The notes below the pieces were generated by a model. The model saw only the letters and a list, made by a program, of their open reading frames with translations, was not told where the DNA came from and ran no database searches. 64,000 nucleotides of DNA from Enterococcus caccae ATCC BAA-1240 (GTDB taxonomy: Bacteria > Bacillota > Bacilli > Lactobacillales > Enterococcaceae): positions 310,001 through 374,000 of the forward strand of contig NZ_KE136473.1 of assembly GCF_000407145.1 (NCBI RefSeq), given 5' to 3'. Shown in pieces: positions 25,692 through 32,563 of the stretch. Positions within the stretch are counted from its first letter, which is position 1; each line of letters opens with the position of its first letter. The position numbers and the translations under genes are program-made.

Positions 25692-25762
25692 GATAAAATC
25701 TCCTTAAGAGCGATTGTAAAAAACGAGTAATCGATTTTTCTCAATTGCTAGGAGGTTTTATC
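25692..25762 (+). other. Long-arm hairpin between IIC and the GH1 gene
   Basis: GATAAAATCTCCT (25692-25704) pairs with AGGAGGTTTTATC (25750-25762) over 13 bases with one G-U. The 3' arm contains a perfect AGGAGG that has no start codon at the right distance. It may be a stability or attenuation element. Confidence 0.6.
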
Positions 25763-25800
25763 TATTTTCAAATAAACATTATTTTTAGGAGATGACAACG

Positions 25801-27198
25801 ATGAATTATCAGTTTCCAGAAGGTTTTTGGTGGGGATCTGCTGCGAGTGGCCCACAAACAGAAGGTGTATTTGAAGGTGACGGAAAAGCGCAAAATATAT
25901 GGGATTTTTGGTATGAGGAAAAACCCGAAAAGTTTTTCAATGGTGTAGGTCCAGATAAAACGTCACGTTTTTATAAGAAATATCAAGAAGATATTCAATT
26001 GATGAAAGAAACAGGTCATAATTCTTTTCGGACGTCAATCCAGTGGAGCCGCCTGATTCCAGATCCTGAAACTGGAGCAGTCAATCCAAAAGCAGTTGCT
26101 TTTTATAATGATGTGATTGATGGTCTGTTAGCAAATAGGATTGAGCCCTTCTTTAATCTGTATCATTTTGATATGCCAATGACAATGCAAGAAAAAGGTG
26201 GTTGGCTTAATCGAGAGGTTGTCGATCAGTATGTTTTTTATGCTAAAACATGTTTTGAGTTATTTGGTGACCGTGTCAAGAAATGGTTTACACACAATGA
26301 ACCTATTGTTCCTGTTGAAGGTGGATATTTATATGGTTGGCACTATCCGGACGAAGTAAATTTGAAACATGGTGTTCAAGTAGCGTATCATGAAGCTCTT
26401 GCCAGTGCTAAAGCAATCGAAGTTTATCATAGTATGGATTTAGATGGTGAAATAGGAATCGTCCTTAATTTGACACCTACTTACCCAAGAGATGAACAAA
26501 ATAAAGCAGATGTTGAAGCGGCACGTTTAGTCGATGGCTTATTTAATCGCTCATTTTTGGATCCAGCAGTGAAAGGTCATTTTCCAGAAGATATTGTGAA
26601 TTGGGTCAAAGAAAATGATTTAATGCCTGTAACAACACCAGAGGATTTAAAAACGATCGCAGAAAATACGATTGATCTTTTGGGGGTTAATTATTATCAA
26701 CCGCGCAGAGTAAAGACTAAAGAGTCACCTGTGGAGATTGCTGGAAATACTATTTTACCTGAGGACTTTTATGATGTGTATGATATGCCAGGTAAAAAGA
26801 TGAATCCGTATCGTGGTTGGGAGATTTATGAAAAAGGGATTTATGATACTTTAGTGAATTTAAAAGAAAACTACGGCAATATTCGTTGTTACATTTCTGA
26901 AAACGGAATGGGTGTAGAAGGCGAAGAACGTTTTGTGAATGCTGAGGGAATGATCGAAGATGATTATCGAATTGAATTTGTAACAGATCATCTAAAATGG
27001 GTACATCAAGCAATCCAAGAAGGAAGTCAAGTCCAAGGATATCATATGTGGACCTGCATGGACAACTGGTCATGGTTGAATGCCTATAAAAATCGTTATG
27101 GTTTTATTGCCGTTGATTTAGACAATGAAGCAAAAAGAACGATCAAGAAAAGTGGTTACTGGTTCAAAGCGCTAACTGAAAATAATGGATTCAACTAA
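25801..27198 (+). CDS. 6-phospho-beta-glucosidase, GH1 family
   Basis: It hydrolyses PTS-phosphorylated beta-glucosides in the cytoplasm to glucose and glucose 6-phosphate. The 465-residue TIM barrel has the acid/base Glu at residue 167 (FTHNEP) and the nucleophile at about 367 (YISENGMG). FPEGFWWGSAASGPQTEG is the usual N-terminus. The phosphate-binding Ser/Lys/Tyr cluster lies in the C-terminal part near KKSGYWFK. AGGAG lies 9 bases before ATG 25801; an ATG at 25792 is too close to it. The sequence does not fix the exact sugar. Confidence 0.93.
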   Translation: MNYQFPEGFWWGSAASGPQTEGVFEGDGKAQNIWDFWYEEKPEKFFNGVGPDKTSRFYKKYQEDIQLMKETGHNSFRTSIQWSRLIPDPETGAVNPKAVAFYNDVIDGLLANRIEPFFNLYHFDMPMTMQEKGGWLNREVVDQYVFYAKTCFELFGDRVKKWFTHNEPIVPVEGGYLYGWHYPDEVNLKHGVQVAYHEALASAKAIEVYHSMDLDGEIGIVLNLTPTYPRDEQNKADVEAARLVDGLFNRSFLDPAVKGHFPEDIVNWVKENDLMPVTTPEDLKTIAENTIDLLGVNYYQPRRVKTKESPVEIAGNTILPEDFYDVYDMPGKKMNPYRGWEIYEKGIYDTLVNLKENYGNIRCYISENGMGVEGEERFVNAEGMIEDDYRIEFVTDHLKWVHQAIQEGSQVQGYHMWTCMDNWSWLNAYKNRYGFIAVDLDNEAKRTIKKSGYWFKALTENNGFN

Positions 27199-27253
27199 AA
27201 TGAAAACAAATAGGTAATCATTCTATAAATCAATAGAAATGTCTTTATGACGG

Positions 27254-27352
27254 TAAAGAAAGCGCACACAAAACACAGTGTGTAGTGAGTAGAACAGTAG
27301 TGTGTACACAATCTGTATAGACCAAAACCTTGATATTACACGGTTTGGTCTA
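27254..27352 (+). promoter_or_regulatory. Upstream activating region of PTS operon B
   Basis: AGTGTGTAGTG and AGTGTGTACAC lie upstream of an inverted repeat TAGACCAAAACC (27318-27329) and GGTTTGGTCTA (27342-27352), as in operon A. A GAAAGCGC stretch near 27258 is a weak CcpA-like half site. Confidence 0.65.
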
Positions 27353-27361
27353 TATGTATTT

Positions 27362-27379
27362 TTGGCACACTTCTTGCTT
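27362..27379 (+). promoter_or_regulatory. Sigma-54 promoter of PTS operon B
   Basis: TTGGCACACTTCTTGCTT is identical to the operon A promoter, with GG at 27364 and GC at 27376. The sequence stays nearly identical through the IIB start. Confidence 0.93.
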
Positions 27380-27423
27380 TATATAAAAGTGTAGATAAAA
27401 CAACTATAGAAGGAGTGGTAACA

Positions 27424-27744
27424 ATGGCTAAAAAAACAATTATGTTAGTCTGTTCAGCAGGAATGAGTACAAGTTTATTGGTAACAAAAATGCAAAAAGC
27501 GGCAGAAGATCGTGGAATGGAAGCAGATATTTTTGCGGTATCCGCATCCGATGCCGATAATAATTTGGAAGCAAAAGATGTAAACGTATTACTTTTAGGC
27601 CCGCAAGTTCGTTTCATGAAATCACAATTCGAGCAAAAACTGGCGCCCAAGGGGATTCCATTTGATGTAATCAACATGTCAGATTACGGCATGATGAATG
27701 GTGAAAAAGTATTAGATCAAGCAATTGCTTTGATGGACAAGTAA
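27424..27744 (+). CDS. PTS lactose/cellobiose-family IIB component, copy 2
   Basis: This 106-residue IIB is almost the same as the copy at 23605: the same active Cys10 (LVCSAGMSTS), a Ser for Ala in FMKSQFEQ, and a final Lys. Most codons are shared too, so the duplication is recent or kept uniform by gene conversion. GAAGGAG precedes ATG 27424. The two copies are probably interchangeable partners for all three IICs here. Confidence 0.95.
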   Translation: MAKKTIMLVCSAGMSTSLLVTKMQKAAEDRGMEADIFAVSASDADNNLEAKDVNVLLLGPQVRFMKSQFEQKLAPKGIPFDVINMSDYGMMNGEKVLDQAIALMDK

Positions 27745-27771
27745 AAATAAAAAATGAACGGAGTTACAAAC

Positions 27772-28092
27772 GTGGAAGAGCAACAAAATTTAGAAGCAAT
27801 CATGGGTTTGATCATGTATGGAGGCAACGCTAAGAGCGATGCAATGGAAGCGATTACTGCAGCCAAAGCTGGAGATTTTGAATTAGCAGATCAAAAAATT
27901 GCGGATGCAGAAGAGTCTTTAGTGCAAGCACATCACTCTCAAACAGGAATGCTAACGCAAGAAGCACAAGGAAATCATATTCAAGTGACTTTGTTAACAG
28001 TTCATAGTCAGGATCATTTAATGACATCGATCGCTTTTACAGATTTAGCGAAAGAAATTATTGATTTATATCGACGCATGGATAACGAGTAA
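27772..28092 (+). CDS. PTS lactose/cellobiose-family IIA component, copy 2
   Basis: It is nearly identical to the IIA at 23959 over 106 residues, including the phosphorylated His78 in LTVHSQDHLMT; differences are conservative (for example T for A in the AITAAKAG stretch). It starts with GTG at 27772, where copy 1 has ATG; GGAG lies 8 bases upstream. A frame from ATG 27754 would include that site, so GTG is preferred. Confidence 0.92.
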   Translation: MEEQQNLEAIMGLIMYGGNAKSDAMEAITAAKAGDFELADQKIADAEESLVQAHHSQTGMLTQEAQGNHIQVTLLTVHSQDHLMTSIAFTDLAKEIIDLYRRMDNE

Positions 28093-28098
28093 GTTGGT

Positions 28099-28156
28099 TA
28101 TTTTCTTTTTGAACGGAAGAAAATAGAGGTTAAAGTTTTTTGAACGGGACTTTAAC
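28099..28156 (+). other. Twin hairpins between IIA and IIC of operon B
   Basis: TATTTTCTT/AAGAAAATA (28099-28107, 28117-28125) and GTTAAAGT/ACTTTAAC (28129-28136, 28149-28156) are two stems with different arms. Their loops share TTTGAACGG. Confidence 0.6.
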
Positions 28157-28222
28157 AACTACATTGTTTTAAGGAGTTTAATCGCTCTTTGAATAAATAT
28201 TATTTATAGGAGGAATTAAAAA

Positions 28223-29677
28223 ATGGATGGATTAACAGCCTGGATGGAGAAGTACATTCTGCCTGTGGCCGGTAAAATCGGTGCGCAAAAACACTTAGTT
28301 GCCCTACGTGATGCCTTTATCGGAACAATGCCAGCAACGATGGCAGGGTCAATTGCTGTAATGATCAACGCGATGATTCGTGACTTACCGCAACAATTTT
28401 TCTCTGACTATGCAGCAAACCTTGCTGCAGATAAAGGGTTCTTTGCAGTTATTAATGTTATCATTGGGATCAACGGATTTGTTTGGAATGGTACTTTGGC
28501 GATTGCTGGTTTGATTTTTGCCTTTTCTTGGGGTTATAATTTAGCAAGAGCATACAAAGTAAATGATTTAGCCGGTGGTATCGTTGGTTTGGCGACATTG
28601 ATTCAAGGGATTGCTTTTTCTTATTCTAATACTTTAGAAACCGCTGTTCCAAAAGAATTGATGAACACAATCAATGCTGGCTCTGCAGATTCTGGTTGGT
28701 CAGCAACAGCTGAAGGTTTAACAGCCGGCGGTTGGGGTTGGTTAAAATTAGATCACTTAAATGGTAACGCATACTTCACAGTAATGATCATGGGTGCAAT
28801 TTCAGTTATCATTTTCTGTAAATTAATGTTGGCGAATATCACAATCAAAATGCCTGATTCAGTTCCGCCAGCTGTATCAAAAGCGTTCGCGGCAATTTTA
28901 CCAGCAACGATCGCATTATATGTTATTGCAATTATTAACTATGTAGTAGGGAAATTAACGAATGGACAATTGATCATTGATCTAGTTCAAAAATATATTG
29001 CCGAACCATTCTTGGGACTATCTCAAGGACTGGGTGCTGTATTGATCGTGACGATTTTCGTTCAAATTTTCTGGTTCTTCGGTATCCATGGTCCAAACGT
29101 ATTGGCACCAGTTTTAGAAGGTATCTGGGGACAAGCACAATTGATCAATATCGACATTTTCCAAAAAGGGTACAAAGGCTTAACTGGTACGCCAGCTGTC
29201 TTGAAAGCCATTGATGATGGAAAAGCTTATATGTGGGTTCGTGGTTCATTCGATGCCTTTGCATGGTTTGGTGGTTCAGGTGGTACGATCGTCTTGATCA
29301 TCGCTATCTTGTTATTCTCTAAACGTGCAGATTACCTAACGGTTGGTAAATTATCGTTAGGACCTGGTATCTTCAATATCAATGAACCAATCATGTTTGG
29401 TTTACCAATTGTATTAAATGCAATCATGTTTGTACCATTCTTAGTAGCGCCAGTGGTAGCAACATCTATCGGCTGGTTAGCAACGTACTTTGGATTAGTA
29501 GCACCAGTATCACAACAAGTAACATGGGTTGTCCCTCCAATCTTGCTATCATTCTTAGCAACAGGAGCAGACTGGAGAGCACCAATCGTAACAATCGTGT
29601 GTATGGTCGTAACATTCTTGATCTGGACACCGTTTGTTATTGCGGCTAATCGAATGGAACCAACTGATTTTGAATAA
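28223..29677 (+). CDS. PTS lactose/cellobiose-family IIC permease, operon B
   Basis: The 484-residue membrane permease has the EIIC-Lac motifs TIKMPDSVPPAVSKAFAAILP, FFGIHGPNVLAP and PGIFNINEPIMFGLPIVLN, with about ten transmembrane segments. It is closer to the third IIC (30935) than to the first: both start with NGLTAWME or DGLTAWME and carry an extra loop around residues 145-185. AGGAGG precedes ATG 28223. It follows IIB and IIA copy 2 and precedes three small genes. Confidence 0.94.
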   Translation: MDGLTAWMEKYILPVAGKIGAQKHLVALRDAFIGTMPATMAGSIAVMINAMIRDLPQQFFSDYAANLAADKGFFAVINVIIGINGFVWNGTLAIAGLIFAFSWGYNLARAYKVNDLAGGIVGLATLIQGIAFSYSNTLETAVPKELMNTINAGSADSGWSATAEGLTAGGWGWLKLDHLNGNAYFTVMIMGAISVIIFCKLMLANITIKMPDSVPPAVSKAFAAILPATIALYVIAIINYVVGKLTNGQLIIDLVQKYIAEPFLGLSQGLGAVLIVTIFVQIFWFFGIHGPNVLAPVLEGIWGQAQLINIDIFQKGYKGLTGTPAVLKAIDDGKAYMWVRGSFDAFAWFGGSGGTIVLIIAILLFSKRADYLTVGKLSLGPGIFNINEPIMFGLPIVLNAIMFVPFLVAPVVATSIGWLATYFGLVAPVSQQVTWVVPPILLSFLATGADWRAPIVTIVCMVVTFLIWTPFVIAANRMEPTDFE

Positions 29678-29691
29678 AAATTAAATAGTCT

Positions 29692-29723
29692 GTTGCTTTC
29701 ACCTTTGACAAGGTGAGGGCAAC
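29692..29723 (+). other. Intercistronic hairpin after IIC of operon B
   Basis: GTTGC and CACCTT (5' arm) pair with AAGGTG and GCAAC (3' arm) around a small internal loop. No T run follows, so read-through to the next gene is expected. Confidence 0.55.
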
Positions 29724-29749
29724 TGCTTTATTGTTAAGGAGAGGTTAAA

Positions 29750-29968
29750 ATGATCACAATTGCAAGTGCAATGCAACAAGAAGAAATCAAGAATTTATTA
29801 GAAAGCTATGATGGTGGCGATTTTACATACACTTTTAAAGAAAAAAAAGGTATTAAATTAGCATTCGACGTAACGGGAGACAAAGAAGAAGCAGCTAAAA
29901 AAGCAAAAGAAATCATCAAAGCACAGCCTTGGGGCGGTGTCTTATTCTTCCAAGCAGCTGCAGTTTAA
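29750..29968 (+). CDS. 72-residue protein of unknown function in PTS operon B
   Basis: I do not recognise a family. It is a small soluble-looking protein with a charged middle (YTFKEKKGIKLAFDVTGDKEE), an alanine/lysine-rich helix (EEAAKKAKEIIKAQ) and a hydrophobic end PWGGVLFFQAAAV. The predicted beta-beta-alpha-beta order could be a small ferredoxin-like domain, but this is a guess. AAGGAGAGG provides a strong ribosome binding site. Location after IIC suggests a helper or regulator of sugar uptake. Confidence 0.75.
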   Translation: MITIASAMQQEEIKNLLESYDGGDFTYTFKEKKGIKLAFDVTGDKEEAAKKAKEIIKAQPWGGVLFFQAAAV

Positions 29969-29989
29969 AAAAGATTGGATGGATGTAAA

Positions 29990-30187
29990 ATGGTAAGGAA
30001 CGGTTTATTCGTATGTAGTATCGGCTTGATTATAATTTTATATGCACTTAATCCTGCATCAATGAAATATGATTTGTTAAGTATGACGACAGGTATTTTC
30101 TTAGTGGTTGTTGGAGGGTATTTTTTCTTCAAAGGCAAAAAGAAAGAAGAACAAAATAAGAAAAATAGTAACGAGGTGAAAAGATAA
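29990..30187 (+). CDS. 65-residue two-helix membrane protein in PTS operon B
   Basis: The product has two hydrophobic segments (about 4-21 and 31-49), a short outer loop (NPASMKYDLLS) and a basic, charged tail (KGKKKEEQNKKNSNEVKR). ATG 29990 is used, with GGATGGA upstream; a TTG at 29975 overlaps that site. Its stop shares bases with the next start (TAATG), so it is coupled to the DUF3284 gene. No known family. Confidence 0.65.
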   Translation: MVRNGLFVCSIGLIIILYALNPASMKYDLLSMTTGIFLVVVGGYFFFKGKKKEEQNKKNSNEVKR

Positions 30188-30600
30188 TGGAAATTATTAA
30201 AAAAATGAATATTCCTGCATCTGTTTTTTATGACCAAGTCATGGATTCTGTTTTGTTTGATGTACGAAAGCATACTGGCAAAAGTCTAACAAGGAAGCAG
30301 CTAAACAACTTTGAATATGTTAAGCAATTTTCAAAAAATAGCCGAGCACGGATCAAAGTAGAAAAACTTGTTGAAAATACATCTTACCATTTTCGCACAT
30401 CTACAACTAAAAATGACTTCTTGGTTCAATATGATATCAAGCCGTTAGATGAAAAGTCTTGTGAGATTCGTTATAATGAGAAAATGGAATCTTATGGATT
30501 TTTACAAAAAATGAATGATGCTGTACTTGGTACGATCCTTATGTTTTTTAAAAAGCGCCAATTTACTAAAATGTTAAAAATGATGGAAGAGTCATATTAA
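30187..30600 (+). CDS. DUF3284-domain protein in PTS operon B
   Basis: The 137-residue protein matches DUF3284, a family found almost only in beta-glucoside PTS operons of Firmicutes, with a START/Bet v1-like fold suggested by the alternating strands and long final helix. Visible pieces are MNIPASVFYDQVMDSVLFD, KSLTRKQLNNFEY, and the closing FFKKRQFTKMLKMM. The function is unknown; the association suggests control of the transporter or of sugar-phosphate metabolism. It is the last gene of operon B. Confidence 0.85.
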   Translation: MEIIKKMNIPASVFYDQVMDSVLFDVRKHTGKSLTRKQLNNFEYVKQFSKNSRARIKVEKLVENTSYHFRTSTTKNDFLVQYDIKPLDEKSCEIRYNEKMESYGFLQKMNDAVLGTILMFFKKRQFTKMLKMMEESY

Positions 30601-30601
30601 T

Positions 30602-30705
30602 GAGGTTGGGTCAGAAGTGTTTATTTCCGAAAGAGTTACTTCTGCTCCAACTATTTATTTGGATTCCTTGTGTCTAGGATGTAATTTATTCTAGACACTT
30701 TTTTG
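30602..30705 (+). repeat. Bipartite dispersed repeat acting as terminator of operon B
   Basis: Hairpin A pairs GTTGG and CAGAAGT with ACTTCTG and CCAAC (about 30605-30650). A linker ATTTATTTGGATTCC follows. Hairpin B has GTGTCTAG (30670-30677) and CTAGACAC (30691-30698) followed by six Ts, a good rho-independent terminator. Confidence 0.8.
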
Positions 30706-30713
30706 TGTTTTTT

Positions 30714-30757
30714 ACACACTAATATACACAGTGTAAACTGTGTGTATATTAGTGTGT
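30714..30757 (+). promoter_or_regulatory. Perfect 17-bp inverted repeat upstream of the third sigma-54 promoter
   Basis: Arm ACACACTAATATACACA (30714-30730) is exactly complementary to TGTGTATATTAGTGTGT (30741-30757), with a 10-base spacer. The right arm contains AGTGTGT, shared with the upstream regions at 23460 and 27254. It is probably the activator site. Confidence 0.65.
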
Positions 30758-30759
30758 TC

Positions 30760-30773
30760 AGAAAGCGCTTTAT
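30760..30773 (+). promoter_or_regulatory. CcpA (cre)-like site
   Basis: AGAAAGCGCTTTAT contains the palindromic core AAAGCGCTTT typical of cre sites. Its place between the activator site and the promoter fits catabolite repression. Confidence 0.45.
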
Positions 30774-30798
30774 ATTTAGGGGTTTTGGTCTAGATCAA

Positions 30799-30817
30799 TT
30801 TGGCATGGCTTTTGCTT
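30799..30817 (+). promoter_or_regulatory. Sigma-54 promoter of the lone IIC gene
   Basis: TTGGCATGGCTTTTGCTT has GG at 30802 and GC at 30814, the required 12-base offset. A GGTTTTGGTCTA element (30781-30792), shared with the other two promoters, lies just upstream. Confidence 0.88.
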
Positions 30818-30934
30818 ATTATAAGAATGTAAGATTATATTGATACGATATTTGAAGGTGAGATGTTTTGAGATGTAAATTTGATTTAAAGGGTGGACAC
30901 TTTTTAAATAAATAAAGGTTTGGGAGGACAAAAA

Positions 30935-32338
30935 ATGAATGGATTAACAGCGTGGATGGAGAGGTACATTTTACCTGTGGCGGCGAAGATTGGGGCCCAA
31001 AAACATTTGGTGGCACTCAGAGATGCGTTTATTGGTATGATGCCAGTTACGATGGCGGGAGCTATTGCCGTTTTACTAAATGCGTTTATGCGTGATTTTC
31101 CTAACACGTATCTAGGAGAAGGAAATGGGATTACCAACTTCTTTACACCAGTGATTGCGGTAAACGGTTTGGTGTGGACAGGGACCTTAGCAATCATGGC
31201 CGTTGTTTTTGCTGCATCGTTAGGCTACAACGTTGCAAGAGCTTATGATGTTGATGCTTTATCTGGGATGCTGGTGTCATTAGCGGCATTTTTTATTGGT
31301 TTACCACAAAGTGCAACAGCAACCGTTACTTTGACTGAAAAATTACCAAAGAATATAGTACAACTGTTTACTGATGCCGGTGCGACTGTCAATACGGTTG
31401 ATGGTGTTTCCGCTGTTGATGCTGGTGCTTGGGGGTATTTCCCATTTAGTAAATACATGGGCGGAACTGGTTTATTTACAGCAATGATTTTTGGGTTTAT
31501 TTCTGTTATTATATTTGCTAAATTGATTAAGAAAAATATTGTTATTAAAATGCCAGACTCTGTACCACCAGCAGTTTCAAAAGCATTTGCCGCAATTATT
31601 CCAGGTGTAACAGCTTTATATGTCTCAGGATTGATTTATCATGTATTTGAACAATTAACAGGAAAATTATTGATTGATTGGATCTCTGAATCAATTCAAA
31701 CGCCACTGCTTGGGTTATCTCAAGGTTACGGTGCGGTTCTGTTGATTGTGCTGTTAGTGCATGTTCTGTGGTTCTTTGGACTTCACGGAACCAATATTAT
31801 GTCACCAGTATTACAATCAATCTATGGTGTTGCGATGGTCGATAATACAAATGCTTATCAGCAAGGACAAGAAATTCCTTATAAATGGGTTGCTGGTTCG
31901 TTTGAGGCGTTTGTGTGGCCTGGTGGGGCTGGTGTAACGCTAGTTTTGATTATTTCGATTCTACTTTTATCTAAACGTGCGGATTACAAAACAGTCGGTA
32001 AACTTGGTATAGGACCAGGACTATTCAATATCAATGAACCAGTAATGTTTGGGATGCCAGTCGTATTGAATCCAATAATGTTGATCCCATTTATTTTAGC
32101 GCCACTAGCTACAGCTACGATTGCTTATTTTGCCACGATGGCTGGCTTAGTCAATCCTGTAGTTGTGAATGTGATTTGGGTCATGCCGACGATCATTAGT
32201 GGTTTCTTAGCAACAGCAGGTGATTGGCGTGCAATCATTTTAACAATCGTCAATTTGGCTGTGGCATTTGTGATTTGGGCTCCGTTTGTTATTGCAGCAA
32301 ATAAAATGGATCCAAACCTAGGTGAGCCAGAAGAGTAA
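30935..32338 (+). CDS. PTS lactose/cellobiose-family IIC permease, unaccompanied
   Basis: The 467-residue permease has VIKMPDSVPPAVSKAFAAIIP, FFGLHGTNIMSPV and GLFNINEPVMFGMPVVLNP. It closely resembles the IIC at 28223 but has no IIA or IIB of its own, so it must borrow them from operons A or B. GGGAGG lies 7 bases before ATG 30935. It has its own sigma-54 promoter and is followed by a bipartite repeat-type terminator. Confidence 0.93.
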   Translation: MNGLTAWMERYILPVAAKIGAQKHLVALRDAFIGMMPVTMAGAIAVLLNAFMRDFPNTYLGEGNGITNFFTPVIAVNGLVWTGTLAIMAVVFAASLGYNVARAYDVDALSGMLVSLAAFFIGLPQSATATVTLTEKLPKNIVQLFTDAGATVNTVDGVSAVDAGAWGYFPFSKYMGGTGLFTAMIFGFISVIIFAKLIKKNIVIKMPDSVPPAVSKAFAAIIPGVTALYVSGLIYHVFEQLTGKLLIDWISESIQTPLLGLSQGYGAVLLIVLLVHVLWFFGLHGTNIMSPVLQSIYGVAMVDNTNAYQQGQEIPYKWVAGSFEAFVWPGGAGVTLVLIISILLLSKRADYKTVGKLGIGPGLFNINEPVMFGMPVVLNPIMLIPFILAPLATATIAYFATMAGLVNPVVVNVIWVMPTIISGFLATAGDWRAIILTIVNLAVAFVIWAPFVIAANKMDPNLGEPEE

Positions 32339-32384
32339 GAGTGAAAAATTTATAAATTAGTTTAGAATAACGCAACATCAGTTG

Positions 32385-32472
32385 AAAAGAGGATGGTTTC
32401 TGCTTCCACTGTTTATTCGCATTTAGGGTGTGAAACAAAAGTGCTTTTTACTTTTGTTCCACACCCTTTTTT
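32385..32472 (+). terminator. Repeat-type terminator after the lone IIC gene
   Basis: A short GGTTTCTGCTTCC piece and the linker GTTTATTCGCATTTAG precede a strong hairpin. The hairpin arms are GGGTGTGAAACAAAAGT and ACTTTTGTTCCACACCC, with loop GCTTTTT and a T run after. It is a variant of the family at 16846 and 46574. Confidence 0.8.
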
Positions 32473-32563
32473 GAACATTGATAAGGTTCGCTTTTTTCTG
32501 GACATCTTTTTACATTTGAGTACAATGAAAAGTAAATAGTTCCTTTTAGTTAGGGTGGTTACT

